A DNA stretch of 64,000 bases from Arenibaculum pallidiluteum (GCF_017355985.1 NZ_JAFIQU010000013.1:103810-167809); one strand, 5' to 3'; shown: positions 9,028 to 18,583, numbered from the stretch's first letter. Made by a program: numbers and translations. The notes: generated from the letters alone by a model not told the origin.

Positions 9028-9247
9028 CAGCAGGGCGACCATAAGAAAAGATATGTTATTGATCGCACCTGGACATGGACGCTGGTGCGGCCCCTCTCCC
9101 CCGGAGGGCGTGGAATGGCGCAAGACCGGCGGCACCAGATCGGTTCCATGAGGAAGCGCGTTCAGCGCAATCCGTGAAGCGGCGTTCCGGCGCTTCGGTC
9201 CATTCCCGAACGGCCCCTCAGGCCCCGGGCCCGGGCAGGCTGGCCGC
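9028..9247. other. intergenic stretch with an AT-rich tract
   Basis: Between the coding remnant and the small gene ending at 9248 there is no supported gene. The part around 9010-9070 is clearly AT-richer than the window average (ataagaaaagatatgttatt), then normal composition returns. It could hold a promoter, but no confident -35/-10 pair or hairpin was found. Confidence 0.4.
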
Positions 9248-9433
9248 TCAATGACCGGTCTCGCGCTCGTTCAGGGCCTGCGCGATCAGCTTCGCCGCCT
9301 CGCGCAGCGACAGGTCGGGGCTCCGGCGGCACATGACGTCGACGGCCGCCTGGACGGCACCGACCTCGTCGGCGCCGTCCAGGCGCGCCACATCGTAGGC
9401 CTCGAGCCCGAGAACCGCATTCCAATCCGGCAT
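9248..9433 (-). CDS. small hypothetical protein, 61 aa
   Basis: 61 residues from ATG 9433, chosen because a clear GGAGG lies six bases upstream; the frame itself continues to 9499 without a ribosome site. It is acidic to neutral and Ala-rich and looks all-helical (LSLREAAKLIAQALNERE near the end). No signal peptide, membrane helix or metal motif is present. The sequence is not recognised. It sits on the same strand as, and downstream of, the MarR regulator with a 150-bp gap, so co-transcription is possible. Confidence 0.6.
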   Translation of the reverse strand: MPDWNAVLGLEAYDVARLDGADEVGAVQAAVDVMCRRSPDLSLREAAKLIAQALNERETGH

Positions 9434-9583
9434 GGGCCGCCTCCGGGGCAAGTTGGGACGCAGGTCCACAACAGGGCAGGCAGCCGGTTGTTGCTGCACC
9501 GCGGCATTCCATCGGGTCGAGCGCGGAATGCGTCACGAAGCGCCGCCTGGGAGCCGACCGGGCGCCGGCATGGTTGGGGCGGC

Positions 9584-10054
9584 CTAGTCGACCTCGCCGG
9601 GCGCGGTCATCTCCTCGACCTTGCGGGCGATCCGGCGGAGCAGCTCGGTGGTCGCGGCGAGGTCGGCCTCGGCGATGTCCGAAAGCACCTCCTGGCGGAG
9701 ATCGTCGGCAAGGCGCTGGACCTCGGCGGCCAGCGTCCGCCCGGCCTCGGTCAGGGAGATCTGGTTGGCGCGGCGGTCGCCGTCGACGGGCCGCCGCGCG
9801 ATTGCGCCCTGCCGCTCCAGCCCATCCAGCAGGCGCACGAGCGTCGGCCCCTCGATTTCCAGCGCCTCGGCCAGTTCACGCTGCGTCATCCCGTCGCGCG
9901 CGGCGAGATGAAAGAGCGTGCGCGCCCGCGCCAGGGTCAGCCCGTTCGCACGCACCCTTGCATCGAACAAGGTCCGCAACTTCCGGCTGACTTTTGACAG
10001 TTCTTCCGAGAACTCCCGGCGAACTGTGCCTGCGCGTGCTTTCGATGATGTCAT
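9584..10054 (-). CDS. MarR-family transcriptional regulator
   Basis: 156 residues from ATG 10054 (a TTG at 10063 would add three). A central winged helix is readable: the recognition region LAEALEIEGPTLVRLLDGL, then the wing with RRPVDGDRRANQISLT, the usual DxRxxxxxLT element of MarR proteins. Flanking helices (about 1-40 and 120-156) would form the dimer interface. MarR proteins are dimers that usually repress a neighbouring gene and release DNA on binding a small aromatic or on oxidation. A short perfect inverted repeat covers its own start region (10049-10060). The divergent neighbour is pyruvate formate-lyase, 280 bp away. Whether MarR controls pflB or only itself is not shown. Confidence 0.9.
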   Translation of the reverse strand: MTSSKARAGTVRREFSEELSKVSRKLRTLFDARVRANGLTLARARTLFHLAARDGMTQRELAEALEIEGPTLVRLLDGLERQGAIARRPVDGDRRANQISLTEAGRTLAAEVQRLADDLRQEVLSDIAEADLAATTELLRRIARKVEEMTAPGEVD

Positions 10055-10060
10055 TTGACA
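10049..10060. promoter_or_regulatory. inverted repeat TGTCA-TT-TGACA over the marR start
   Basis: A perfect 5-2-5 inverted repeat overlaps the first codons of the MarR gene. MarR proteins commonly bind such short palindromes in their own promoter region, so autoregulation is plausible. The repeat is short enough to arise by chance. Confidence 0.3.
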
Positions 10061-10206
10061 CAATCATGTCTTTATAGCTTTCCGTATAGTCTCCCGCTGC
10101 GCAAGTTTGCAAGCCTCTCGCTTGCCATAGACGGCACTCCGCAACCGCCTCCGGACCATCCGCAGGCGCCACCGCAGGTCCGGATCGCGGCGGCGGAGGA
10201 GAACCG

Positions 10207-10220
10207 TTGATCTCGGTCAA
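10207..10220. promoter_or_regulatory. FNR/Anr-like box upstream of pflB
   Basis: TTGATCTCGGTCAA matches the FNR/Anr/FixK consensus TTGAT-N4-ATCAA at nine of the ten defined positions (G for A at the start of the right half). It lies 123 bp before the pflB ATG. Pyruvate formate-lyase is an oxygen-sensitive enzyme normally switched on by FNR-type regulators, so the location makes sense. The distance to the actual promoter is unknown. Confidence 0.55.
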
Positions 10221-10342
10221 GGCGCCCCCGCGAAAAGCGGCGCAAGAAGAGACAAAGAAACGGCCAGGACCCGAGGCACGTTCCGCCGAAGCCGCGATCG
10301 CGGCGGGATCCGGAGCGGGCTTCCTCCCCCCTTGCGAAAGGC

Positions 10343-12634
10343 ATGACCATGGACACCCTGTCGACGCAGAAGGTCGCCGAACCGCCGGTGCGGACGGCGA
10401 CGCCCGAGCCGTGGCGAGGCTTCGCCGCCGGCCCCTGGCGGCGCGAGGTCGACGTCCGGGACTTCATCCTGCGCAACTTGCGTCCCTACGAGGGCGACGC
10501 CGCCTTCCTAGCCGGTCCCAGCGAGCGCACGAAGGCCCTGTGGACCCGCGTCGCCGACCTGCTGAAGCAGGAGCGCGCGTCCAAGGGCGGCGTGCTCGAG
10601 GCCGATACCGAGGTCATCTCCTCGATCACCTCCCACCCGCCGGGCTATATCGACCGCGCGCTGGAGGTGATCGTCGGGCTGCAGACCGACCGGCCCCTGA
10701 AGCGCTCCATCATGCCCTTCGGCGGATGGCGCATGGTCAAGTCCGGGCTGGAGGCCTACGGCTTCACCCCGTCGCCGCGCATCGAGGAGACGTTCCCCAA
10801 GCTGCGCAAGACGCACAATGACGGCGTCTTCGACGTCTACACCGACGAGATGCTGCGCTGCCGCAGGTCAGGCGTCATCACGGGCCTTCCGGACGCCTAC
10901 GGCCGCGGCCGCATCATCGGCGACTACCGCAGGCTGGCGCTCTATGGCGCCGATTTCCTGATCGCCGACAAGAAGGCGCAGCTCGCCTCGCTCGAGCTCG
11001 ACCGCATGGACGAGGAGACGATCCGCCTGCGCGAGGAGATCGCGGACCAGATCGCGGCGCTTGGCGACTTGGTCGCCATGGCCGGGACCTACGGGTTCGA
11101 CGTGACCCGTCCCGCGGCCACGGCCCAGGAGGCCGTGCAGTGGACCTATCTCGCCTATCTCGCCGCCGTGAAGGAGGCGAACGGCGCCGCCATGTCGCTG
11201 GGCCGCGTGTCCACCTTCCTGGACATCTATCTGGAGCGCGACCTGCGCGAGGGACGCATCGACGAGGCGGCGGCGCAGGAGCTGATCGACCAGCTCGTGA
11301 TCAAGCTGCGGCTGGTCCGCTTCCTGCGCACCCCCGAATACGACCAGCTCTTCTCGGGCGACCCGACCTGGGTGACAGAGTGCCTCGGCGGCATGGCCTT
11401 GGACGGGAGGACGCTCGTCACCAGAAGCAGCTTCCGCCTGCTGCAGACGCTGCGCAACCTGGGGCCCGCGCCCGAGCCGAACCTCACCGTCCTGTGGTCC
11501 GAGCGCCTTCCCGAGGGGTTTAAGACCTTCTGCGCCGAGACCTCGATCGGCACCTGCTCGATCCAGTACGAGAACGACGACCTCATGCGGCCCTTCTGGG
11601 GCGACGACTACGGCATCGCCTGCTGCGTCTCGGCCATGCGGATCGGCAAGCAGATGCAGTTCTTCGGCGCGCGCGCCAACCTTGCCAAGACGCTGCTCTA
11701 CGCCATCAACGGCGGGCGCGACGAGGTCTCCGGCGAGCAGGTCGGCCCGGCCCTCGCACCGATCACGGGCGAGGTCCTGGACTACGAGGAGGTGAAGGCC
11801 CGATTCGTGCCCATGATGGAGTGGCTGGCGCGCGCCTACATGAACACGCTGAACGCCATCCACTACATGCACGACAAGTACATGTACGAGCGGCTGGAGA
11901 TGGCGCTGCACGACCGCGACGTGCTGCGCACCATGGCCTGCGGCATTGCCGGGCTGAGCGTGGTCGCGGACAGCCTGTCGGCGATCAGGCATGCCCGGGT
12001 GAGGGTGGTCCGCGACGCATCGGGTCTCGCAACGGATTTCGTGATCGAGGGCGAATATCCGGCCTTCGGCAACAACGACGACCGCGTGGATTCGATCGCC
12101 GTGTGGATCGTCGAGACCTTCATGGCCATGCTGCGCAAGCAGAAGGCCTATCGCGGGGCGGTCCCGACCCAGTCGGTCCTGACCATCACCTCCAACGTGG
12201 TCTACGGCAAGAAGACCGGCAACACGCCGGACGGCCGCAAGGCGGGCGAACCCTTCGCGCCCGGCGCGAACCCGATGCATCGCCGTGACCTCAAGGGGGC
12301 CCTGGCCTCCATGGCATCGGTCGCGAAGCTGCCCTACGTCCATGCCCAGGACGGCATCTCCTACACCTTCACCATCGTCCCGAGCGCACTCGGGCGCGGC
12401 GAGGACGAGCGGGCGCCGAACCTCGTCGGCATGCTGGACGGCTACTTCGCCCAGGGCGGCCACCACATCAACGTCAACGTCTTCGACCGGCAGACGCTGC
12501 TGCACGCCATGGATCATCCGGAGCTGTACCCGCAGCTCACGATCCGGGTGTCCGGCTATGCCGTGAACTTCATCAAGCTCACGCGCGAGCAGCAGCTCGA
12601 CGTAATCTCGCGGACCTTCCATGGCCAGCATTGA
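10343..12634 (+). CDS. pflB: pyruvate formate-lyase (formate C-acetyltransferase)
   Basis: 763 residues, the usual length for PflB. It converts pyruvate and CoA to acetyl-CoA and formate without oxygen, using a glycyl radical, in the cytoplasm. The adjacent active-site cysteines are in ACCVSAM (Cys427-Cys428). The C-terminal radical loop reads RVSGYAVNF, with the radical glycine at about residue 738, followed by the conserved RTFHGQ ending. The full PFL barrel appears intact. The start at 10343 has a second Met two codons later. The stop lies inside the 5' end of the activase gene, so the two are translationally linked. A nearly perfect FNR-like box lies upstream. The enzyme implies fermentative or micro-oxic growth in a window otherwise rich in aerobic catabolic genes. 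Confidence 0.97.
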   Translation: MTMDTLSTQKVAEPPVRTATPEPWRGFAAGPWRREVDVRDFILRNLRPYEGDAAFLAGPSERTKALWTRVADLLKQERASKGGVLEADTEVISSITSHPPGYIDRALEVIVGLQTDRPLKRSIMPFGGWRMVKSGLEAYGFTPSPRIEETFPKLRKTHNDGVFDVYTDEMLRCRRSGVITGLPDAYGRGRIIGDYRRLALYGADFLIADKKAQLASLELDRMDEETIRLREEIADQIAALGDLVAMAGTYGFDVTRPAATAQEAVQWTYLAYLAAVKEANGAAMSLGRVSTFLDIYLERDLREGRIDEAAAQELIDQLVIKLRLVRFLRTPEYDQLFSGDPTWVTECLGGMALDGRTLVTRSSFRLLQTLRNLGPAPEPNLTVLWSERLPEGFKTFCAETSIGTCSIQYENDDLMRPFWGDDYGIACCVSAMRIGKQMQFFGARANLAKTLLYAINGGRDEVSGEQVGPALAPITGEVLDYEEVKARFVPMMEWLARAYMNTLNAIHYMHDKYMYERLEMALHDRDVLRTMACGIAGLSVVADSLSAIRHARVRVVRDASGLATDFVIEGEYPAFGNNDDRVDSIAVWIVETFMAMLRKQKAYRGAVPTQSVLTITSNVVYGKKTGNTPDGRKAGEPFAPGANPMHRRDLKGALASMASVAKLPYVHAQDGISYTFTIVPSALGRGEDERAPNLVGMLDGYFAQGGHHINVNVFDRQTLLHAMDHPELYPQLTIRVSGYAVNFIKLTREQQLDVISRTFHGQH

Positions 12635-13457
12635 TCCAAGACACCGCGTCGTCCCGGCCGCTCCGGAAGGAGCGGCCGGGTGCGCCGCCCCCACCACGCA
12701 CCCGGCCGCGCAGCACGCATGCCATGACGGGCGCGAGGGCTGGGTGCACTCGGTCGAGACCGGCAGCACGGTGGACGGGCCGGGACTGCGTTACGTGCTG
12801 TTCCTGTCCGGCTGCCCGCTGCGCTGCCTCTACTGCCACAACCCCGACACCCGCCACATGCATGACGGCACCTGCACCCCGGCGGCCTCGATCCTGGCGG
12901 AGATCGAGTTGCTGTCGGGCTTCCTGCGGCACGGCCATGGCGGCGTGACGCTGAGCGGCGGCGAGCCGCTGGTGCAGCCGGCCTTCTGCGCCCGGATCTT
13001 CCGGGGCTGCAAGGAGCTCGGGCTGCACACCGCGCTCGACACCTCGGGCTTCCTCGGCAGCCATGCCGACGACGCCCTGCTGGCGGACACAGACCTGGTG
13101 CTGCTGGACATCAAGGCCTTCAGGGAGGCGACCTACCGCACGCTGACCGGCGCGACGCTGCGCCCGACGCTCGAATTCGCGGAGCGGCTGTCGCTGATGG
13201 GAAAGCCGATCTGGCTGCGCTACGTTCTCGTGCCCGGCCTGACCGACAACGCCGACGAGATCGCCGGCTTGGCCGAGTTCGCGGCGGGACTGGGCAATGT
13301 GGAGCGCGTGGACGTTCTGCCCTTCCACAAGATGGGCGAGCCGAAATGGCGCGCCCTGGGCCTGCCTTATCGGCTGGGGGACACGCAGCCCCCCTCCGCG
13401 GATCTGACCGAACGGGTCTACGGCATGTTCCGCGCCGCCGGGCTGAAGACGCTCTGA
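12621..13457 (+). CDS. pflA: pyruvate formate-lyase activating enzyme (radical SAM)
   Basis: 278 residues; it overlaps the end of pflB by 14 bases. The radical-SAM cluster motif is [13 protein letters not shown], with Cys65, Cys69 and Cys72 binding the 4Fe-4S cluster. [12 protein letters not shown] supplies the SAM-binding GGE motif. It makes the glycyl radical on PflB by abstracting a hydrogen with the 5'-deoxyadenosyl radical. Typical PflA begins near the segment [14 protein letters not shown]. Here about 40 residues, including a His/Cys pair (HACH), precede it. A GTG at 12744 would give the usual length, but the overlap with pflB favours the longer start. A strong hairpin follows at 13460-13486. 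Confidence 0.95.
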   Translation: MASIDPRHRVVPAAPEGAAGCAAPTTHPAAQHACHDGREGWVHSVETGSTVDGPGLRYVLFLSGCPLRCLYCHNPDTRHMHDGTCTPAASILAEIELLSGFLRHGHGGVTLSGGEPLVQPAFCARIFRGCKELGLHTALDTSGFLGSHADDALLADTDLVLLDIKAFREATYRTLTGATLRPTLEFAERLSLMGKPIWLRYVLVPGLTDNADEIAGLAEFAAGLGNVERVDVLPFHKMGEPKWRALGLPYRLGDTQPPSADLTERVYGMFRAAGLKTL

Positions 13458-13459
13458 CA

Positions 13460-13486
13460 CCCGGAATCCGGGACCCGGATTCCGGG
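13460..13486 (+). terminator. 12-bp perfect hairpin after pflA, no U-tract
   Basis: CCCGGAATCCGG and CCGGATTCCGGG pair perfectly around a GAC loop, two bases after the pflA stop. There is no T-run after it, so it is either a factor-assisted terminator or a 3'-end stabiliser of the pflBA transcript. Confidence 0.5.
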
Positions 13487-13524
13487 AGACGCGGCGCATG
13501 GCGTCACGCATGCCGTGCCGCATC

Positions 13525-13543
13525 AATGCGACTTGTTCGCATT
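13525..13543. promoter_or_regulatory. Fur-box-like 19-bp palindrome upstream of the siderophore regulator
   Basis: AATGCGA-CTTGT-TCGCATT is a perfect 7-5-7 inverted repeat of the length of a classical Fur box. It resembles the TGCGAATnATTCGCA form that Fur-type operators take in GC-rich proteobacteria. It is 110 bp before the AraC-family start and upstream of the whole siderophore operon, where iron repression would be expected. Fur versus another iron regulator (Irr, RirA) cannot be decided from sequence. Confidence 0.55.
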
Positions 13544-13652
13544 CTCAGACTACCGTATACGGGAGACGCGTCGCAGGTTGCCGGCAGCGGGCCGGCCGCC
13601 GCGACCATCCCGTGACGGGGCGGCGGAGCATCGGGGGACAGGAAGCGGTTCG

Positions 13653-14534
13653 ATGGCGACGTTCCATCCCAGAATGCAGAGCGCGATCGAAGGCATCACC
13701 GTCCTGGGCGAGCTCCGCTGGCGCGCCTGGGACGGCGTCATCGCCGATGTCTGGGACGTTGCCTGCGCGCCCGGCGCACGTGGCGAGTATGTCTCCGAAG
13801 CGCCGCGCCTGGTCGTGGTGCTGGACCAGGACGGGCCCGGCGGCATCCGCGTCGCGGACTCGCCGCCGTGCAGCTCGGCCCCGCTGGATCGCGCGCCGCT
13901 GACCTATGTTCCGGCGGGGCTGCGGGTCTGGGCGCGGGTCGAGGAGATCCAGCGCCTCCGTCATCTCGACCTGCATATCGACGTGGCAGCGCTCCACGGC
14001 CGGCTTTCCGACGAGATCGATGCCGAGGCCCTCGAGACCCCACGGCTGAAATTCGCGGACGAGCGCCTGTCCACCCTGGCCCGCCTGGTCGCCGCGGAAT
14101 GCGTCGAGCCCGGCAGCCTCCACGATCTCTACGGCGACAGCCTGATCTCGGCGATGCTGGTGGCGCTCCTGCGCGTCGGACCGCTGACGCGCCGCCGGCG
14201 CGGCCGCCTTCCGCCACGCCAGCTCAAGCGCGCGATCGAGTACATCGAGGACAACTGCAGCCGGACGATCCGGCTGCAGGAACTGGCCGAGCTGACCGGG
14301 CTGTCCCAGTCCTACTTCTGCTCCGCCTTCAAGGCCTCCACCGGCATGCCCCCGCACAAGTGGCAGATGCGGGCGCGAATCGACCGGACCAAGGCGTTGC
14401 TGGAGAAGCCCGAAATGACCCTCGCCGCGGCGGCGGCGGCGGCCGGCTTCTCCGATCAGGCGCATCTGACGCGCGTCTTCCGGCAGGTGGTCGGGACGAC
14501 GCCGGCGGCCTGGCAGCGCAACCGGGCCGCGTGA
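13653..14534 (+). CDS. AraC-family transcriptional regulator of the siderophore locus
   Basis: 293 residues from ATG 13653; a GTG at 13515 lies before the Fur-like palindrome and is not favoured. The N-terminal ~185 residues should be the effector domain and have no recognised motif. The C-terminal ~100 residues are the paired helix-turn-helix: LQELAELTGLSQSYFCSAFK, then AAAAAGFSDQAHLTRVFRQ and the closing VVGTTPAAWQ. AraC regulators placed next to a TonB-dependent receptor usually sense the imported ferric siderophore and activate the receptor gene (PchR/AlcR type). Here the receptor gene starts 166 bp downstream on the same strand. Confidence 0.92.
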   Translation: MATFHPRMQSAIEGITVLGELRWRAWDGVIADVWDVACAPGARGEYVSEAPRLVVVLDQDGPGGIRVADSPPCSSAPLDRAPLTYVPAGLRVWARVEEIQRLRHLDLHIDVAALHGRLSDEIDAEALETPRLKFADERLSTLARLVAAECVEPGSLHDLYGDSLISAMLVALLRVGPLTRRRRGRLPPRQLKRAIEYIEDNCSRTIRLQELAELTGLSQSYFCSAFKASTGMPPHKWQMRARIDRTKALLEKPEMTLAAAAAAAGFSDQAHLTRVFRQVVGTTPAAWQRNRAA

Positions 14535-14607
14535 GTGCAGGCGCCCACAATGTACAAAGATCATCCAAGGAAGCGAAAAACGGTTCAATCCACCATTTGA
14601 AAGTTAT

Positions 14608-14617
14608 GTTAGCTAAC
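14608..14617. promoter_or_regulatory. GTTAGCTAAC palindrome in the receptor promoter region
   Basis: A perfect 10-bp palindrome lies in the AT-richer spacer between the AraC-family gene and the receptor gene, 93 bp before the receptor ATG. The site is a candidate protein-binding element only; AraC proteins usually bind direct repeats. Confidence 0.25.
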
Positions 14618-14700
14618 AGCCCTCGTCCGGAGAAGTCCGGCCTGATCATCAACAGTCAATCCCGTCCCAAGGGATGAACAGCCAGCACGGGGGCAAGGAC

Positions 14701-16848
14701 ATGGCGGTTAGTCGCCGAAGCGTTCGCGCATCGATCCTTCTGGGCAGCACCGCCATGGCCGCGCTTTGGTCTGCCGCGTCTTATGCGCAGAACGCGAACG
14801 GACCGGTCGTTCTTGACCGGCTTGTGGTCGGCACCACCGGGGCCGGCGAAACCGCGACCAGCCCGGTCCAGGGATACGTTGCCAAGCGCACCGCGACGGG
14901 CACCAAGACCGACGCGCCCATCGACGCAGTTCCCCAGTCCGTTTCGGTGGTTGGACGCGAGGAGATGGACAACCGGGGCGCGCGCAAGACGGACGAGGCG
15001 CTGCGCTATACCGCCGGCGTCTTCGCCCAGCCCTTCGGTCCCGACAGTGACACCAACTGGCTGTTCATCCGCGGCTTCCAGGCGACGCAGACCGGCATCT
15101 TCCAGGACGGGCTGCCGCTCTACAGCTACGGCTTCGGCGGGATGTTCGTGGACAGCTATACGCTGGAACGGATCGAGGTGCTGCGCGGCGCGTCCTCGGT
15201 TCTCTACGGCGGCAGCAACCCCGGCGGGCTCGTCAACTACGTCAGCAAGCGCCCTGACGGTACGCGCCTGCGCCGCGTCGAGACCGGCGTGAACTCCAAC
15301 GGCACGGGCGAGCTCGGCTTCGACGTCGGCGACAAGGCGACGGACAACCTGTCCTACCGGCTCACCGGCCGGATCGCCGGCGGCGACGGCTACACCGATT
15401 TCGAAGACGGCTTCCGCGGCACGATCTCGCCGAGCCTGAACTGGTCGAACGGCAGCACCAGCTTCACCTTCCTCTCGAACTTCACCTCGATCGACGAGAC
15501 GCACAACGGCGGCGCCTTCCTTCCCTATGTCGGGACGGTCGTCGACGCGCCGTTCGGCCGCATCGAGCGCGACGCCAACTTCACCGAGCCCGACCTCGAC
15601 GACTACGAGCGCCGGCAGGCCTCGGTCGGCTACGAGATCGAGCATGTCTTCGAGAACGGGCTGACGGTGCGCCAGAACGCCCGCTACGGCTACTCCGACG
15701 TGCACGAGGTTAACCTCTATCCCTTCGGCTATGCCGGCTTCTCGCCCGTTCCGACCGATCCGGACAACCTGCTGTCGCGGATCAACTTCGAGCACGAGAC
15801 CACGGTCAACACCTTCCTGATCGACAACCAGGTGCAGGCCAAGATCCAGACCGGCCCCGTCGAGCACACGGCGCTGGTCGGCATCGATTACAAGTTCTTC
15901 GACATGGACCAGGTCCAGCTCTCCGGCACGGCGACGCCGATCAGCGCGACCAATCCCGTCTACGGCGCACCGCAGGGCGTGCGCTCGGCCTATATCGACC
16001 AGACCCTGCGCATGCATCAGGTCGGCATCTACGCGCAGGACCAGCTCCGCTTCGGCCAGGGCTGGCTGGTCACGCTGAACGGCCGCTACGACCGCGCCTC
16101 GACCAGCGCCGAGGGCAACCCGGCCTACGACGGGACCGACGGCAAGTGGAGCGGCCGCGCCGGGCTCGCCTACGAGTTCGCCAACGGCCTGACCCCCTAT
16201 GCCAGCACCTCGACCTTCTTCAATCCCACGCTCGGATCGTCGCTGGTGGCCGGCGTCTACAAGCCGGAGACCGGCAAGCAGTACGAGGTGGGCGTGAAGT
16301 ACCGGCCGACATGGCTGGACGCGCTGTTCACCTTCGCAGCCTTCGACCTGACCCGGAAGAACGTGGTGACCGGCCCGTTCCTCGCCGAGACCCAGATTGG
16401 CGAGGTCAATTCGCGCGGCGTCGAGTTCGAGGCGAAGGCGAACGTCACCCGCAACCTGCTGGCGACCGCCGCCTTCACGGCCTTCGACCTGGAGATCACC
16501 GAGGACGCGAATCCCAGCCTGATCGGCAACACCCCCTTCATCGTGCCCGAGCGCCAGGCCTCGCTGTCGCTCGACTACACCTTCCGCGACCCGATGCTCG
16601 ACGGCGTGGTGGTCGGCGGCGGCGTGCGCCATGTCGGCTCGTCCTGGGTCGACAACGAGAACACGCTGAAGGTGCCGTCCGCGACGGTGTTCGACGCCCG
16701 GCTGGGCTACCAGAAGGAGGGATGGGGCGTCGACCTGACCGTCGACAACCTGTTCGACAAGGAGTACGTGGCGAGCTGCCAGACGCAGTTCTCCTGCGGC
16801 TATGCCGAAGGGCGGACAGCATGGCTCAAGGCCTACATGACGTGGTAA
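14701..16848 (+). CDS. TonB-dependent ferric siderophore receptor
   Basis: 715 residues from ATG 14701; an in-frame ATG at 14674 is the alternative. A signal peptide covers about residues 1-33 and ends ASYA before QN. A TonB box-like VLDRLVV follows. The plug domain shows VPQSVSVVGREEM, the RGFQ element, and IEVLRGASSVLYGGSNPGG. The rest is a 22-strand-type outer membrane barrel ending in an aromatic residue (AYMTW). The sequence looks like the FhuE/FoxA/FpvA hydroxamate-siderophore receptor class but lacks the extra N-terminal signalling domain used with FecI/FecR sigma factors. That agrees with control by the AraC regulator. The next gene starts inside its last codons. Confidence 0.95.
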   Translation: MAVSRRSVRASILLGSTAMAALWSAASYAQNANGPVVLDRLVVGTTGAGETATSPVQGYVAKRTATGTKTDAPIDAVPQSVSVVGREEMDNRGARKTDEALRYTAGVFAQPFGPDSDTNWLFIRGFQATQTGIFQDGLPLYSYGFGGMFVDSYTLERIEVLRGASSVLYGGSNPGGLVNYVSKRPDGTRLRRVETGVNSNGTGELGFDVGDKATDNLSYRLTGRIAGGDGYTDFEDGFRGTISPSLNWSNGSTSFTFLSNFTSIDETHNGGAFLPYVGTVVDAPFGRIERDANFTEPDLDDYERRQASVGYEIEHVFENGLTVRQNARYGYSDVHEVNLYPFGYAGFSPVPTDPDNLLSRINFEHETTVNTFLIDNQVQAKIQTGPVEHTALVGIDYKFFDMDQVQLSGTATPISATNPVYGAPQGVRSAYIDQTLRMHQVGIYAQDQLRFGQGWLVTLNGRYDRASTSAEGNPAYDGTDGKWSGRAGLAYEFANGLTPYASTSTFFNPTLGSSLVAGVYKPETGKQYEVGVKYRPTWLDALFTFAAFDLTRKNVVTGPFLAETQIGEVNSRGVEFEAKANVTRNLLATAAFTAFDLEITEDANPSLIGNTPFIVPERQASLSLDYTFRDPMLDGVVVGGGVRHVGSSWVDNENTLKVPSATVFDARLGYQKEGWGVDLTVDNLFDKEYVASCQTQFSCGYAEGRTAWLKAYMTW

Positions 16849-17660
16849 GCGGCACCGTGGCCGGGGTCGGGGCGTCCGGCCCGACCCCGGCCCTTTACGA
16901 GCTCGACGGGGTAGCCTTCGCCATCGGGCGGCAGACCATCCTGCCGGGCCTGTCGCTGCGCCTGGAACAGGGGCGCATCTACGGGCTCGTCGGCCCCAAC
17001 GGGTCCGGCAAGAGCACGCTGGTACGAATCCTCGCCCGCCAGCAGCCGCCAAGCGCCGGCAGCATCCGCTTCCTGGGACAGAACCTGGCAGGCTTTGGCG
17101 CACGGCCGCTCGCGCGCGCCGTCGCCTACATGCCGCAATTCACGCCACCCGCCGAAGGCATGACCGTGCGCGAGCTCGTGACGCTCGGACGCTTTCCCTG
17201 GCATGGCGCGCTCGGCCGCTTTGGGGAGCACGACGCCGCCAAGGTGGCCGAGGCCCTGGCCGAGACCGGGCTCGAGCGCTTCGCCGACCGGCTTGTGGAC
17301 ACCCTTTCCGGCGGCGAGCGTCAGCGCGCATGGCTCGCCATGATGCTGGCGCAGGATACGCGCTGCCTGCTCCTGGACGAGCCGACCTCCGCCCTCGACA
17401 TCGCTCACCAGGCCGAGATGCTGGACCTCGTGCGCGCGCTGAGCCGGGCGCGCGGGATCGGCGCCGTCATCGTCCTGCACGACATCAACATGGCCGCGCG
17501 CCTGTGCGACGAAATCCTGGCGCTGCGCGGCGGCAGCCTGGTCGCCCGGGGCGCCCCGGAGGCGATCATGAGGCCGGATGTGCTCTCGGACCTCTACGGC
17601 ATCGCCATGGGCATCGTGCCCCACCCGGCAACGGGCGAGCCCATCGGCTTCCTGCAATGA
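16821..17660 (+). CDS. fhuC: ferric siderophore ABC transporter, ATPase (FhuC/FecE type)
   Basis: 279 residues from ATG 16821, which overlaps the receptor gene by 28 bases; a GTG further in could also serve. All nucleotide-binding motifs are present: Walker A GPNGSGKST, signature LSGGERQRAW, Walker B CLLLDEPTSALD and the switch histidine in VLHDINMA. It powers FhuB-type permease import of ferric siderophore across the inner membrane. The stop overlaps the next start as ATGA. Substrate is not told by sequence. Confidence 0.93.
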   Translation: MAQGLHDVVSGTVAGVGASGPTPALYELDGVAFAIGRQTILPGLSLRLEQGRIYGLVGPNGSGKSTLVRILARQQPPSAGSIRFLGQNLAGFGARPLARAVAYMPQFTPPAEGMTVRELVTLGRFPWHGALGRFGEHDAAKVAEALAETGLERFADRLVDTLSGGERQRAWLAMMLAQDTRCLLLDEPTSALDIAHQAEMLDLVRALSRARGIGAVIVLHDINMAARLCDEILALRGGSLVARGAPEAIMRPDVLSDLYGIAMGIVPHPATGEPIGFLQ

Positions 17661-18583
17661 GCGCGCGGCCATCCGTCGCGCTATCGCCGCCCCCCCCGTC
17701 GCGACGTCCCCTGTCGCGGCGGCAGGCGCTGGGGCTGGCGGCCGCGGTGATGGCGCTGCCCGCGCGGGCGCGGGCCGGCCAGCCGCGAATTGCCGCGATC
17801 GACTGGGCCGCGCTGGAGACCGCGCTGGCGATCGGCGTCGTGCCCGTCGCCGCGACGGAGCTGATCCAGTTCCGCCGCATCGCGGTGGAACCCGAGGTGC
17901 CGGACGCGGTCATGGATATCGGGCTGCGCGGCACACCGAACTACGAGGCGCTGCGCCTCGCGGAGCCGGACCTGATCCTGATCTCCGACTTTTACGAGCG
18001 CCAGCGCGCCGCACTGGAACGCATTGCCCCGCTGCTGTCCCTGACCGTGTACAGGCCCGGCGTCCCACCCTATGCGCGCGCGGCCGAGGCGACGCTCACC
18101 CTCGCTCGCGCGCTGGACCGGGACGCCCAGGCGCAGGACGCCATCGCCCGCGCCGACCGCGAGATCGCGCGCATCCGGGCGGCGCTGGAAGGCGTCCCGC
18201 GCCGCCCGGTCTTCGTGATCAACATCGGCGATGCGCGTCACTTCCGGGCCTTCGGCACCGACAGCATGTTCGGGGACGTGCTCGGGCGGCTCGGCTTCGA
18301 GAACGCCTGGACGACGAGCACCAGCTACGCGGCGGCGGCCCCGCTCGGCGTCGAACATCTGGCGGGGGTGCCGGATGCCGGCGTCCTGGTGGTCGGCCCC
18401 GTCCCCCCCGAGGCACGTCGGACGCTGTTCGACGGCGCCCTCTGGAACGCGCTGCCGATGGTCCGCGACGGCCGGGTGAGCGTGATCGAGCCCATCAATC
18501 ATTTCGGCGGCCTGCCAGCCGCGACACGATTCGCGCGACTTGCGGCCGACGCCCTGCGCCTGATCGGACAAGGCCATGGCTGA
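17657..18583 (+). CDS. fhuD: ferric siderophore periplasmic binding protein (FhuD/FecB type)
   Basis: 308 residues from an ATG in a 4-base ATGA overlap with the ATPase gene. The N-terminus carries a Tat-like signal (LSRRQALGL, then a hydrophobic stretch ending ARARA). That is typical for FhuD-like proteins of GC-rich proteobacteria. The helical-backbone binding-protein fold is indicated by EPDLILISDFY, INIGDARHFRAFG and the C-terminal helix RFARLAADAL. It would carry the ferric siderophore from the outer membrane receptor to the FhuB permease. The stop overlaps the permease gene by eight bases. Confidence 0.9.
   Translation: MSARPSVALSPPPPSRRPLSRRQALGLAAAVMALPARARAGQPRIAAIDWAALETALAIGVVPVAATELIQFRRIAVEPEVPDAVMDIGLRGTPNYEALRLAEPDLILISDFYERQRAALERIAPLLSLTVYRPGVPPYARAAEATLTLARALDRDAQAQDAIARADREIARIRAALEGVPRRPVFVINIGDARHFRAFGTDSMFGDVLGRLGFENAWTTSTSYAAAAPLGVEHLAGVPDAGVLVVGPVPPEARRTLFDGALWNALPMVRDGRVSVIEPINHFGGLPAATRFARLAADALRLIGQGHG

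Noticed and set aside
10868..12769. 633-codon minus-strand frame opposite pflB
   Set aside because: Shadow of pflB, whose catalytic motifs are intact.
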